Position numbers and translations under genes: made by a program. The notes beneath the pieces are model-generated. The model worked only from the letters and a program-made list of their open reading frames with translations. It was not told the DNA's origin and did not search any database. This document shows positions 44,103 to 52,652 of a DNA stretch of 64,000 nt, one piece after another (the first letter of the stretch is position 1; the number at the start of each line of letters is the position of its first letter). Source of the stretch: Sulfuricystis multivorans (lineage in GTDB: Bacteria; Pseudomonadota; Gammaproteobacteria; Burkholderiales; Rhodocyclaceae); contig NZ_AP018718.1 of the NCBI RefSeq assembly GCF_003966565.1, positions 1,612,001 to 1,676,000 on the forward strand, read 5' to 3'.

Positions 44103-45488
44103 TCATTGCGCACCCTTTCCTCCGACTACCACTCCCACGGTCTCGAACAAGATCACCAGATCGAGCAGCAAGGAATGATTCTTTACGTAATATAGATCAT
44201 ATTGCAATTTCTGCGCCGCATCGTCGACGCTGGCACCATACTGATAGCGCACCTGCGCCCAGCCGGTCACACCTGGCTTGACGCTGTGACGCACCGCATA
44301 AAACGGAATTTCCTTGGTCAGCTGATCGACGAAATAGGCCCGTTCCGGCCGCGGGCCGACCATGCTCATATCGCCCTTCAACACCGAAAACAGTTGCGGC
44401 AGCTCGTCGATGCGCAGCTTGCGGATGATGCGTCCGACTTTCGTCACCCGTGTATCGTTTTTCGACGCCCAACGTGGCGTGCCGTCCTTTTCCGCGTCTT
44501 TCTTCATGCTGCGGAACTTGATCACATTGAACAGGCGACCGCTCAGGCCTACCCGCTCTTGGCGATAGAGGATCGGAAAACCATCCTCGATCATGATCGC
44601 CAACGCGGTCAGTAGCATCAGTGGCGAGAAGAGGATCAACAGGATCGTCGCAGCGACGATGTCGAAGATGCGTTTGACCACCGTCCGGACAGGCCCCTGC
44701 CGGAAGCCATCGCCGAAGATCAGCCAGCCGGCGCGCAGTGCATCGAGGCGAATCTGACCGAGCATGCGCTCGAAATGGCTCGACATGTCGAGCACCAGGA
44801 CCCCGGAGAGACGGCAGTCGAGCAGCTCGCGCAGCGGCATGCGCCCACCGCGTCGCTCGCCGATTGCGACGACGATCTCATCGACCTTGAGCTCGCTGAC
44901 GGCATCGACGAGGTTCTTTTCGCGCGGGATCAGCATCTCCTGCGGCACCATCACTTCCTCGCTCGGATGCCCCGGATAAAACCCGACGACACGCACCGTC
45001 TGGTCTTCCTTGCTCAACGACGCGGCGACGGTCTCCGCCTCCTTGCCGGCGCCGAAGATCAGGATGCGGTGCGTCACCAGCGCATGCTGTCGCCGATGGC
45101 TGGCCATCACGCGATAACTCAGCATGCCGAACAGCGCCGCCATGCCCGAAAGCTCGAACAGGGTACGGTCACCATTCACCGACGGCAGGATCAGGAAAAT
45201 CAAATAGGCGACGGGAATCGACAGGTGCAACGCCAGCACCGCGCGTGCACGCGAATCCTCGATCGTCCGATCGTGGATGCGCTGATAGAAACCGAGCCAG
45301 GCATTGATCGCCAGCATCACCAGCGCCAGTATCGCCGCATAGGCGGCGACGAGACCGTAATCGACCGGCAGGCCGTTCTTGACCCACATCACGGCGATGA
45401 TGATGCCGACGAAGACGAAACCGAAGTCGAAAATCACCTCGAGCAGGGTGTCGGGGCGAAACAGATGCCACATCGTCTTCAGCGACAT
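44103..45488 (-). CDS. undecaprenyl-phosphate sugar transferase, EpsB type (PEP-CTERM-associated)
   Basis: A 461-residue initiating sugar-phosphate transferase (TIGR03013 type). Four or five N-terminal helices are followed by a CoA-binding-like region (HRILIFGAGKEAETVAASLS). A C-terminal bacterial sugar transferase domain (PF02397) has KRIFDIVAATILLILFSPLM, ILYRQERVGLSGRLFNVIKF then RSMKKDAE, RKLRIDELPQLFSVLKGDMS and VGPRPERAYFVDQL. It primes EPS synthesis on the lipid carrier. The ATG at 45488 has GAGGAG upstream; the longer frame to 45629 lacks one. It follows the ABC permease genes by 70 bases. Confidence 0.93.
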   Translation of the reverse strand: MSLKTMWHLFRPDTLLEVIFDFGFVFVGIIIAVMWVKNGLPVDYGLVAAYAAILALVMLAINAWLGFYQRIHDRTIEDSRARAVLALHLSIPVAYLIFLILPSVNGDRTLFELSGMAALFGMLSYRVMASHRRQHALVTHRILIFGAGKEAETVAASLSKEDQTVRVVGFYPGHPSEEVMVPQEMLIPREKNLVDAVSELKVDEIVVAIGERRGGRMPLRELLDCRLSGVLVLDMSSHFERMLGQIRLDALRAGWLIFGDGFRQGPVRTVVKRIFDIVAATILLILFSPLMLLTALAIMIEDGFPILYRQERVGLSGRLFNVIKFRSMKKDAEKDGTPRWASKNDTRVTKVGRIIRKLRIDELPQLFSVLKGDMSMVGPRPERAYFVDQLTKEIPFYAVRHSVKPGVTGWAQVRYQYGASVDDAAQKLQYDLYYVKNHSLLLDLVILFETVGVVVGGKGAQ

Positions 45489-45558
45489 GCCGGCTCCTCG
45501 GAAACAAACTATCGCAATGATACCCGATGCCCGAGGCATCAATGCGACAAGCGTAAAT

Positions 45559-46779
45559 CTACACCCCTTGTCGCAAGGCTTCGGCAATATGCATACGGCT
45601 GACCTTGCGTGCCGGCAAGATCGAGGCAAGGACTGCAGCCAACAGCCCGGTGAGGAAAGCCAGACCGATCACCTCCGGCACAACCAACACTTTGGAGATG
45701 TAGCCCTGATCGGCATTGGGCGGTGGTGGCATCGGAATGCCGACTTGTGAGACCGACATCGCCAGCAGGACTCCGATCACGACCCCCAGCAGACTGCCGA
45801 TCAATCCGAGGCAGACGCTTTCCGTCACGATCAAGCCGAACACCCGCGATGCGCGATTGCCCAGCGCAAGCATCGTGCCGAACTCGCTGACGCGTTCGAA
45901 GATGCCGATATTCACCGTGTTCGAGACTGAGAGCAGCAGCATCACCAGAATGATGGCAGTGAGAAATCCGAATTGCTGGCGATAAAGCGTCACGGTCTGG
46001 TTGTAGAACTCGTCGAGATCGAGCCAGGTACGCAATTCGAACTCTTTTCCGTCGAGCTGCCGACGCAAAGCTTCCGCTGCGCTGCCGGTGGCCGCAGTGT
46101 CTTTGAGCAGCAGGACGCCGAGATGCGCACCCGGTGTCGCCAGTAGCTCCTGTGCCGCCGCAAGCGAAATACGCACTGCACGCGCGTCGTAATCTTTCGA
46201 AAAGGTCTGGAAGACGCCGACGATTTCGAAATCGAGCAGGTTCGTCGCCCCGCCGGGTGTACTGACCAAGAGCGATGCCGTATCGCCAGCGCCGAGTTTC
46301 AGCGCCTTGGCGACGCCGGCGCCGATCATCATGCCAAAGCGGTCCTTGTCGGTCATCCGCCGCCCCGAAACCACTGTCAGATAACTCGCCAGCCGGGCCT
46401 CACGATCCGGCTCGACCCCCTCGCCGATGATCGGCCAATCGCTCCGGCCATTGCCCAGCAAGCCAGAAAAGCCGAGACGAAACATCACGTCGGCAACGCC
46501 ATCCATCGCAGCCATTAGGCGACGTAGTCCTTCCACATCATCGATCAGGTAGTGCTCGGGCTGCTGGCTACCATATTCCCAATAACCGCGACGCGCCACC
46601 TGGATGTGCCCGGTGTTCGAGCGGATCGTCGCCTCGCCGGTCTCGATGATCGTATCTTCGATGAAACCGCCCGCCAGGATCAAGGCCACGACACCGAAGA
46701 CGATCGAAGCCAGCGTCATCGCGGTGCGGCCGCGGTGACGGAAGATGTTGCGTAATGCCAGCTTCAGTAACCCTTGCAT
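45559..46779 (-). CDS. ABC transporter permease, FtsX/LolE-like (second subunit)
   Basis: A roughly 406-residue permease. An N-terminal helix begins LALRNIFRHRGRTAMTLASI, a large periplasmic MacB-type core follows (about 45-260, ATIRSNTGHIQVARRGYWEY), and three C-terminal helices form the FtsX domain (about 275-400, FLTAIILVMLLLSVSNTVNI). This is the layout of the lipoprotein-releasing LolC/E and MacB permeases. The ATG at 46779 is 7 bases from the stop of its sister gene. The only nearby ATPase, LolD-like, is at 54016-54801. Residues KLGAGDTA are encoded by a dispersed repeat copy. Confidence 0.88.
   Translation of the reverse strand: MQGLLKLALRNIFRHRGRTAMTLASIVFGVVALILAGGFIEDTIIETGEATIRSNTGHIQVARRGYWEYGSQQPEHYLIDDVEGLRRLMAAMDGVADVMFRLGFSGLLGNGRSDWPIIGEGVEPDREARLASYLTVVSGRRMTDKDRFGMMIGAGVAKALKLGAGDTASLLVSTPGGATNLLDFEIVGVFQTFSKDYDARAVRISLAAAQELLATPGAHLGVLLLKDTAATGSAAEALRRQLDGKEFELRTWLDLDEFYNQTVTLYRQQFGFLTAIILVMLLLSVSNTVNIGIFERVSEFGTMLALGNRASRVFGLIVTESVCLGLIGSLLGVVIGVLLAMSVSQVGIPMPPPPNADQGYISKVLVVPEVIGLAFLTGLLAAVLASILPARKVSRMHIAEALRQGV
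46276..46295 (+). repeat. dispersed repeat, in-gene copy in the ABC permease
   Basis: TGCCGTATCGCCAGCGCCGA then GTTTC, 18 of 20 matches to the consensus. It encodes Lys-Leu-Gly-Ala-Gly-Asp-Thr-Ala in the periplasmic core. Part of this may be native MacB-type sequence (a KLG-GD motif is common there). Confidence 0.4.
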
Positions 46780-46786
46780 CGCGTAC

Positions 46787-48010
46787 CTACTTGTTCTTGC
46801 GCAGCGCATCGACGATCATCATGCGTGAGGCTTTCCAAGCCGGATACAGACTCGCCAATACCGTCGTCATCACTGCGATGCCCAATGCCTCTGCCGCAAT
46901 GGTCGGGGTCAGCAAAATCCGGGCGATGTAACCTCGAGTCAAACTGGGGGGCGGCGGCATCTCGATCTGCAATGCATCGACCCCGATGCTGGCCAACCAC
47001 GCCAATAGCAACCCGCTGATGCCGCCCAGCAAGCCGATCAACGCGCCTTCGGCCAGGAACTGGCCCAGCACGGCACGCCGCCGCACCCCCAGCGCCATCA
47101 TCGTGCCGATCTCGCCGGTGCGCTCCATCACGCTCATCATCATCGTATTGCCGATACCGAGCAGGATGATCGCAAAAACGATGAAGCGCACCACGTCGAG
47201 TTGCTGGCGAAACAGATCGACCGCGCGGGCATAGAACTCGGCAAGCTGATCCCAGGTGCGCACCTCGAACTGGCGGGGATCGAACTGCCGACGCAAAGCT
47301 TCGGCGACGGTAGCGGTGTTTTCCGTCTTGTCGAGATATACCAGCCAGCTATGGGCCCCGGACACCTTGAGCAGCTTGCGTGCGTCATCGATCGGCACCA
47401 GCAGCGCGCTGTCGTCATAGGCCTTGCTGACGGATTCGAAAATGCCGGCGACGTTTGCATCGATGGCGCTCAAACCGCTGCCTGGATTATCGACGAGGAT
47501 CACCACCGCATCGCTAGGCTGTGCCCCCAACTGCAGCGCGAGCCCCTTGCCCAACAGAATCGTGTTCCGATCGGCCGGCGTCAGCTTGCGTCCGGCAATG
47601 ATGCGCAACGCCCGATCGCCGGTCAGATCGGTGGCCGGATTAAAGCCTTCCCCGATGAAAGAGAGCGTCGTTTCCCCCTTGCTCAAGAGACCCGAAAAAG
47701 CCAACCGCGCTCCCCAGCCGCGTACGTGGTCCAGCTTCGCCAATGAAGCAGCAGTGCTGTCTTCAGGCAACAGGAAGCGAAAAGGATCGGCGCGCCCGTC
47801 CTCGTGATAATGCGGCCGCGTCAGCTGAATATGCGCGTATTGCGATTCGATCGTCGCCTCGCGGAAGTCGTAAAACATCCACGCGATGTAACCGTTTGCC
47901 ACGGACAGTGCTGCGATACCGAAAGCCACGGAGAACACTGCGATCAGCGCCCGCCGCCGCTGGCGCAGCAGGTTGCGCAAGACGAGGGGAAACAAGGCAA
48001 GGACGCGCAT
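46787..48010 (-). CDS. ABC transporter permease, FtsX/LolC-like (first subunit)
   Basis: About 407 residues, homologous to the next gene: MRVLALFPLVLRNLLRQRRR, first helix, periplasmic core with ESQYAHIQLTRPHYHEDGRA, then FtsX helices (FIVFAIILLGIGNTMMMSVM and LLGGISGLLLAWLAS). Both permeases carry a MPPPP-x-GYI loop before the last helices. Two different permeases side by side is the LolCE pattern. The ATG at 48010 is chosen over TTG at 48064. A dispersed repeat (48070-48089) lies between its start and the ATP-grasp gene. Cargo unknown; a lipidated or amphipathic product is likely from the family. Confidence 0.87.
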   Translation of the reverse strand: MRVLALFPLVLRNLLRQRRRALIAVFSVAFGIAALSVANGYIAWMFYDFREATIESQYAHIQLTRPHYHEDGRADPFRFLLPEDSTAASLAKLDHVRGWGARLAFSGLLSKGETTLSFIGEGFNPATDLTGDRALRIIAGRKLTPADRNTILLGKGLALQLGAQPSDAVVILVDNPGSGLSAIDANVAGIFESVSKAYDDSALLVPIDDARKLLKVSGAHSWLVYLDKTENTATVAEALRRQFDPRQFEVRTWDQLAEFYARAVDLFRQQLDVVRFIVFAIILLGIGNTMMMSVMERTGEIGTMMALGVRRRAVLGQFLAEGALIGLLGGISGLLLAWLASIGVDALQIEMPPPPSLTRGYIARILLTPTIAAEALGIAVMTTVLASLYPAWKASRMMIVDALRKNK

Positions 48011-48069
48011 GGTCTGGAAAGCGAGCCTGGCGATGATACCGAAGTTCCGCAGGCCGCGAATCAATAAAG

Positions 48070-48089
48070 TCGGTGCTGGCGGGACGGCA
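48070..48089 (-). repeat. dispersed 20-25 bp repeat, copy 4
   Basis: On the minus strand TGCCGTCCCGCCAGCACCGA then CTTTA, 19 of 20 matches. It lies in the gap between the ATP-grasp gene end (48098) and the first permease start (48010), in the opposite direction to copies 1-3. Confidence 0.8.
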
Positions 48090-48097
48090 CGAGCTGG

Positions 48098-49258
48098 CTA
48101 CAAATCATTCACCCATCGATGCACCTGGCGGTCGGCATGGCGCTTGAGAAATTCCCGCGTTTCTCTCTTGAGCAATCCGCGACCATGTAACTGAACGATT
48201 TGCGTCCCCCCCATGTCGTTCAGCTCGAGGATCACCGGCCCTCGATCGGTCAATGCAAAATCCCAATGATGCACTTTCATCAAAGGAAAGACTTTCCCGG
48301 CTTCCTCACAGACATCGAGCATCGCTTGCCAACCAGGAAGACAAAACCCCGCAAAGGATTGCCCGGTAAGGGGGTGTTGCTCGTTAAGCCGCGCTTTAGG
48401 CCAGAAACCATCCACCACACGCTCGACTTTGCCTGTGGTTATATCGACTCCCGCGACCAAATTTCCGTAAGCCCCCATATGGAAATTATCTACGGTATTC
48501 GGTGGGACTGCGATCTTCCATGCTGCCGCAACCGGAAAAACACCCTCCGGGCCATTCAAGCAAATCAGGCGTATTCCACTGATCGCAGGCCATCCAGTCA
48601 ATTTTTCGATTTCCGGTGCGTTACGCAAAATCTGCTGAAAAAGGAAACCACATTCCGGGCGGTGGTAACGCCGATCGACGGTCTCATGGAGACGCCGCAC
48701 GAACGTGGGCAGCGGAATCGTACGATCACCAGCCAGTTGCAGAGTATCATCCTCCCGCCGATAACCGAGTAAGGCCAGCGCCCCTTCGCCTTGCTGCGAA
48801 TAGGCAGGTTTGGCATAGATAGGATATTCGGCCTCCTCGCGCAAGAACTCCGCCGCCGACTCCAAAGTCGAAAGCTTTCGGCATCCCGGGAGCACTAGCT
48901 TTTTTGCGGGATGAAAATAAGCAATGATCGGCGCCAAAGGAAGACCGGCAGCTTGCGCGAGCTGGTGAAAAACCAGCTTGTCCCACGCGGGTAAAACCGC
49001 ATGACGTGGGTTCAACGCAAAATTGAAAGGATCCTGCAATCGCCAGCCGAGAAAATCTGCTTGCCCTTCCCCCGACAAGTAATTTTCATCGTATAGCCTG
49101 AACCAATAGTAGTCGGTAATGCCGCATTGACCACCGGCATGTTTCAGCGCCCGTATTTCGCGCGCTTGGCTCAGCAAGCTCTTTCCAGTCTGCTTCTCAG
49201 CCAGGGATACCCATTCGCGGTATTCCTTCAGCCGCGCAAACAGATCATCGATACGCAT
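48098..49258 (-). CDS. sugar-transfer-associated ATP-grasp protein
   Basis: A 386-residue ATP-grasp fold enzyme matching PF14397. Recognisable parts are WDKLVFHQLAQAAGLPLAPI (subdomain start), EYPIYAKPAYSQQGEGALAL (ATP-binding Lys and glycine loop), FLFQQIL, and the C-terminal metal/ATP site KVHHWDFALTDRGPVILELN. Such enzymes ligate a carboxylate to an amine or other nucleophile and are often found in EPS clusters. The ATG at 49258 is chosen because residues before it are unlike the family. A strong terminator (49275-49300) lies directly upstream, so this gene needs its own promoter or read-through. Confidence 0.85.
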   Translation of the reverse strand: MRIDDLFARLKEYREWVSLAEKQTGKSLLSQAREIRALKHAGGQCGITDYYWFRLYDENYLSGEGQADFLGWRLQDPFNFALNPRHAVLPAWDKLVFHQLAQAAGLPLAPIIAYFHPAKKLVLPGCRKLSTLESAAEFLREEAEYPIYAKPAYSQQGEGALALLGYRREDDTLQLAGDRTIPLPTFVRRLHETVDRRYHRPECGFLFQQILRNAPEIEKLTGWPAISGIRLICLNGPEGVFPVAAAWKIAVPPNTVDNFHMGAYGNLVAGVDITTGKVERVVDGFWPKARLNEQHPLTGQSFAGFCLPGWQAMLDVCEEAGKVFPLMKVHHWDFALTDRGPVILELNDMGGTQIVQLHGRGLLKRETREFLKRHADRQVHRWVNDL

Positions 49259-49274
49259 AACGCAAAAATAAACG

Positions 49275-49300
49275 AAAAACGGCCCCGCAGGGCCGTTTTT
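49275..49300. terminator. rho-independent terminator (bidirectional)
   Basis: AAAAACGGCCC-CGCA-GGGCCGTTTTT is an 11-bp perfect stem with a 4-base loop, and gives a T-run in either direction. It lies 23 bases past the PEP-CTERM gene stop (49324), so it ends that transcript. It also insulates the ATP-grasp gene. Confidence 0.92.
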
Positions 49301-49323
49301 CTTGAAGAGCACAAAAACTTGCT

Positions 49324-50187
49324 TTACGCGTTTCTGCGACGACGCAGACCGGCCAGCCCAAAGAGGCCGAGACCAACCAGCGCCAATGAAGCAGGTTCTG
49401 GAACTTCACGGATGCGCATGAATATGCTCAGATCACTCGTTACGCCTTCAGCCGTCCAGACAGTACACGCCGGTCCAGAACAAGGGTAATTTGTCACCGA
49501 GTTATTAAATTCATCGATTTTGAATTCTGCATAATAGGTCTTGCCACCATCGACGAAAGTAATTGGGGCGAGGCCGCTGCCCGGAAAATTGAATAAGTCA
49601 TCGCAAATACTACCATTCGGATTCCCCAATGGGCAAGATCCCACATTCAAGGTTTCCGTGAAAGTGATCGGTATGCCATTAGGATCGATATGAGATCCGA
49701 TATAAAGCTCAGAGTATATCAGCGCACTCGCCAAAGTCGCTGCAGCGGCATTGATTGCACTATTCTTATGATATAGGGTTGATATTTTTTCCCAAGGACC
49801 AAAGGTGATAGGATCAAAGCCTGTCGACACCATCCCAGACCACCCTAATACTCGCAATCCACTATAGATTTGATCGCTATTACCTGTGACCGCAAAAGGA
49901 TCAAAGCCGACATTCCCAAGTCCTTGGTTCGTCGAGGCATACGACCACGCAATAGTATCGTAAGTCCCGGCCGGCGGAGTCACACCCGATGGATGCTCAT
50001 ACCATACGATATCATCGTGAGTATTGCCATTACCGCCGCCAGTACTAAAGAGCCATGCATCACTCACATCTAAGCCACTATGCTCTTGATAGGAGAGAGT
50101 CGTCGTAGCAGAAGCCTGCATAGAACCGATTGCCAAGACCCCAAACAACGCAGTTGCGAAGGTCTTACGTAGGAACTTTGATTTCAT
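49324..50187 (-). CDS. PEP-CTERM domain secreted protein
   Basis: A 287-residue exported protein. The signal peptide (MKSKFLRKTFATALFGVLAI, then MQASA) is followed by a beta-rich Gly/Thr/Ser/Asn-rich domain with few cysteines. The sorting tail (262-287) is VPEPASLALVGLGLFG, a hydrophobic helix, then RRRR and NA, a textbook PEP-CTERM signal for exosortase A. It is probably anchored or released at the cell surface with the EPS. The ATG at 50187 has AGGAG 7 bases ahead; the open frame to 50349 has no support. It has its own sigma-54 promoter and a terminator, so it is a monocistronic target of PrsK/PrsR. The DNA is AT-richer than its neighbours. Confidence 0.95.
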   Translation of the reverse strand: MKSKFLRKTFATALFGVLAIGSMQASATTTLSYQEHSGLDVSDAWLFSTGGGNGNTHDDIVWYEHPSGVTPPAGTYDTIAWSYASTNQGLGNVGFDPFAVTGNSDQIYSGLRVLGWSGMVSTGFDPITFGPWEKISTLYHKNSAINAAAATLASALIYSELYIGSHIDPNGIPITFTETLNVGSCPLGNPNGSICDDLFNFPGSGLAPITFVDGGKTYYAEFKIDEFNNSVTNYPCSGPACTVWTAEGVTSDLSIFMRIREVPEPASLALVGLGLFGLAGLRRRRNA

Positions 50188-50250
50188 TTGATTACTCCTG
50201 ACCGTGTTGGGATACCAAACATCAATTATCTTACTGCTCAAGCATATGTA

Positions 50251-50265
50251 GCAATACACGTGCCA
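50251..50265 (-). promoter_or_regulatory. sigma-54 (-24/-12) promoter of the PEP-CTERM gene
   Basis: On the minus strand TGGCACGTGTATTGC, an exact TGGCAC-N5-TTGC match preceded by C. The leader to the ATG (50187) is about 50 bases. PrsR, encoded at 35210-36565, has the GAFTGA loop needed to open such a promoter. Confidence 0.92.
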
Positions 50266-50285
50266 GAATAACAACGATTTGATTT
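50266..50285 (-). promoter_or_regulatory. conserved element upstream of sigma-54 promoter (copy 2)
   Basis: On the minus strand AAATCAAATCGTTGTTATTC directly abuts the -24 box and shares 14 of 20 bases with 44014-44033. It is also AT-rich, so it could serve DNA bending or PrsR contact. Confidence 0.55.
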
Positions 50286-50357
50286 TAAATAACTTTATCC
50301 TGATGCGCCACCCACCACGGGAATGGCTGTAAAAAATATCGACAGCCATTCATACTG

Positions 50358-51785
50358 CTAATCTTTCGAAAGATAATTGAATTTTCTTTCATAATCTATT
50401 GTTTTTGCGTATGAAAACGAATCGTAGGGTAATACGTGGATCGTCACAGCCCTGTCAATAGGAATCCTGGTAGCGAGATGTCGTTGTAGCCGATCGGTCA
50501 GCACATCCGAGTCAACGTCGACTCCGGCTCTTGCCTGAACTTCCCAGCGAAGAACGTCATCATTAGGGGTGAGGCAATGCGCTCCAGTCAATCGCCTCGC
50601 AACTGTATGATCTTCATAAAGTATCTCTTTGAACAGATCGACATGTCCCCCGCCGGGCAACCGATCCTTCGCGCGCCCATGTAAAGCGATCATCGGCAAC
50701 GAGGGAAGCGTCAAATCGGGGGCCAAGGCGGCCACCCGCTGGCGGTCGATGAATTGCATGCGGTCCCCGGTCGCGTAGCGCATCAATGGCACGGGAGCCT
50801 TTTCGTCCATCACCGTCACGACCAGATCGCCCACCCCATGCTCATCTGGGTCGATCACCTCGACGAATGACCGCAAGGGATTGAAAACCATGAAAGTCGG
50901 TGCTGGCAAGACGGCATTGTCCTGTCCTGTCAATTTTTTCGACAGTTCTGGATCGCGGCTGCAGGCGCGGCGCAAGGCGACGGTCTCGCGCGTTTCGTTG
51001 AAGAGGTTCAAACCAAGTTCTCCGACCCCCATCGAGCTACCGATCAAGCCGCTGGCCGGATCATCGGGATCGATACTAAGCACCACGGCGAGATAGTCGC
51101 GGAAGGTTTCGGGAAATGTTTCCTCACCCACGATGACGTGGATGCGGAAGCGGCGCCAGTCGAGTCCGATGTCTTGCGAATAGTCGCAGAGTTTTTTCAG
51201 AAACAACGGATCGCCACACAATACGATCTGCTCGAAAAGTGGGCCAGCCTTATCGACGATCGCGCAGGCCATGTCCTCACGAACGCTGACATTGGCGATG
51301 CAGACGAGATTGGAAGCGAAAGTGACGCCCATCGGCAGGCAGTTGACCAGTAGGGTACGGCGGCTATCGACGTCAAAAGCCAGATCGAGGCCGATATCGA
51401 TCAGCCGTGCCGCATCACGCAATTGCTTTCTGCTGCTGATGCCAAAGGCAAAACCATTCCCGCCATGCCCAGAACTAGTGATGATCGAGGCGAGGTCATC
51501 CAGTCGCACATCCTCGGCAATCAATTCTGCGATCGGGAAACGCCGGAATGTGTTGGTCTTGTCGAGCACCGGGCAGTGGCGGACGAAATCCTCGACCGTC
51601 TTGATCTTGGTAGGATCGATACCGGCCTCGGCGAGCAAGACACGATATGCTGGAGAAACTCGGGCGGCCCGGCGAAAAGCCGGCAACAACCATTTTCGTC
51701 CAGAACGAATCAGGGTGTCAGCGTCGGCTTTGGCGAGCCTGGCCCTGATCAGGCGACGTTCGATGGCAGCGAAAATGGCTTGCAT
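50358..51785 (-). CDS. PaaK/CapK-like adenylate-forming enzyme
   Basis: A 475-residue protein of the phenylacetate-CoA ligase (PaaK) superfamily. Visible parts are the N-terminal SPAYRVLLAEAGIDPTKIKT, the phosphate loop IITSSGHGGNGFAFG (family SSGTTG), MGVGELGLNLFNE (in place of YGxTE), RYATGDRMQFID (TGD motif) and a C-terminal lid domain. It should activate a carboxylic acid as an acyl-adenylate, perhaps giving a CoA ester. It lies 17 bases after a LuxI-like acyltransferase, which could use its product. Codons near 50900 (NAVLPAPTF) overlap a repeat copy. Substrate unknown. Confidence 0.78.
   Translation of the reverse strand: MQAIFAAIERRLIRARLAKADADTLIRSGRKWLLPAFRRAARVSPAYRVLLAEAGIDPTKIKTVEDFVRHCPVLDKTNTFRRFPIAELIAEDVRLDDLASIITSSGHGGNGFAFGISSRKQLRDAARLIDIGLDLAFDVDSRRTLLVNCLPMGVTFASNLVCIANVSVREDMACAIVDKAGPLFEQIVLCGDPLFLKKLCDYSQDIGLDWRRFRIHVIVGEETFPETFRDYLAVVLSIDPDDPASGLIGSSMGVGELGLNLFNETRETVALRRACSRDPELSKKLTGQDNAVLPAPTFMVFNPLRSFVEVIDPDEHGVGDLVVTVMDEKAPVPLMRYATGDRMQFIDRQRVAALAPDLTLPSLPMIALHGRAKDRLPGGGHVDLFKEILYEDHTVARRLTGAHCLTPNDDVLRWEVQARAGVDVDSDVLTDRLQRHLATRIPIDRAVTIHVLPYDSFSYAKTIDYERKFNYLSKD
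50897..50916 (-). repeat. dispersed repeat, in-gene copy in the PaaK-like gene
   Basis: On the minus strand TGCCGTCTTGCCAGCACCGA then CTTTC, 17 of 20 matches to the consensus. It encodes Ala-Val-Leu-Pro-Ala-Pro-Thr-Phe, much like the exosortase copy (AVPSAPTF). Confidence 0.4.
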
Positions 51786-51802
51786 GCGCAGCAGCGCTCC
51801 GC

Positions 51803-52630
51803 TCAGAGCTTGCCAAAATGCCCTAGTTTGTATTTCACCAACGTGGTGATCAAGAGCCAGTCGGAGATCGGCGCGTCCTGGAACCAGGCGAGCAGGAAGC
51901 GGTTGGCATTTTCGAGGGCGCTTTCGATCTGACGCAGATCGGCGAGATAGGTCGTCACCGGGCCGTAGTAATCGGTTTCCGGTCCAACCGGGACGAAATG
52001 GAAGCCCATGCGATCCAATAATCGAGCCAAGCCCTTCTCCATCGCCGCATACCAGAAACGTATGCCGTTTTGCCGACTGTAGCGGTACATCTCACGATAC
52101 ATGCCGAGCATGATCTGCGGGCTGCGGTTGCGCCGGTTGCGGTGCTTGAAGACGTGCGGAGGTTCGGGAGCAATTTCTGTGGCGTTACCATGCTCCTGAA
52201 ATTCTTTCGTCACGCCTTGCAGGTTGTCCCCTGCGCGCCGGCGGTAATTCTTTTTGACGATCAGGCGCGAGATCTCGGCACATTGCTCCTTCGGCGGGAA
52301 AGCGAAGTCCGGGAACACCGCACAATGCTCCTCGAAAGGGAAGATCTGCTCCTCTCTCGCCAATACGAGGCGAACGGTACCAACGATTTCGCCTTCGGCA
52401 TTCTGCGCCGAAACGTGGATCGAGCGCTCGTCGTATTCATCAGTCTCGAGCCTCGAAGGATAAGCGGCAGCATCGAGATATTTGCACTCTTCGCAATAAA
52501 CTTCGTAGCGCAAGCGGGCGATCGAGCGGAACACCTCTGCCTCTTCGTCCTTCGAAAGCAGCCGGCGAAAAGAAAAACTCGGCGCGAGCAGATCGCGCTT
52601 GCCATGATGGGTGAGCAGTTCAACCAACAT
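51803..52630 (-). CDS. PEP-CTERM/exosortase system-associated acyltransferase (LuxI-like)
   Basis: A 275-residue GNAT-fold protein of TIGR03694, a family restricted to exosortase genomes and related to acyl-homoserine-lactone synthases. Conserved stretches are IARLRYEVYCEECKYLDAAA, LETDEYDERSIHVSAQNAEG, EIVGTVRLVL and CAEISRLIVKKNYRRRAGD, corresponding to the R-W-E-D-SR pattern of LuxI. It probably acylates an amine using acyl-CoA or acyl-carrier protein. Product and role are unproven. It sits between a DUF1302-like barrel gene and a PaaK-like gene in one operon. No LuxR-type acyl-HSL receptor is near. Confidence 0.92.
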   Translation of the reverse strand: MLVELLTHHGKRDLLAPSFSFRRLLSKDEEAEVFRSIARLRYEVYCEECKYLDAAAYPSRLETDEYDERSIHVSAQNAEGEIVGTVRLVLAREEQIFPFEEHCAVFPDFAFPPKEQCAEISRLIVKKNYRRRAGDNLQGVTKEFQEHGNATEIAPEPPHVFKHRNRRNRSPQIMLGMYREMYRYSRQNGIRFWYAAMEKGLARLLDRMGFHFVPVGPETDYYGPVTTYLADLRQIESALENANRFLLAWFQDAPISDWLLITTLVKYKLGHFGKL

Positions 52631-52652
52631 TAGACCATTTCATGAAAACGCC

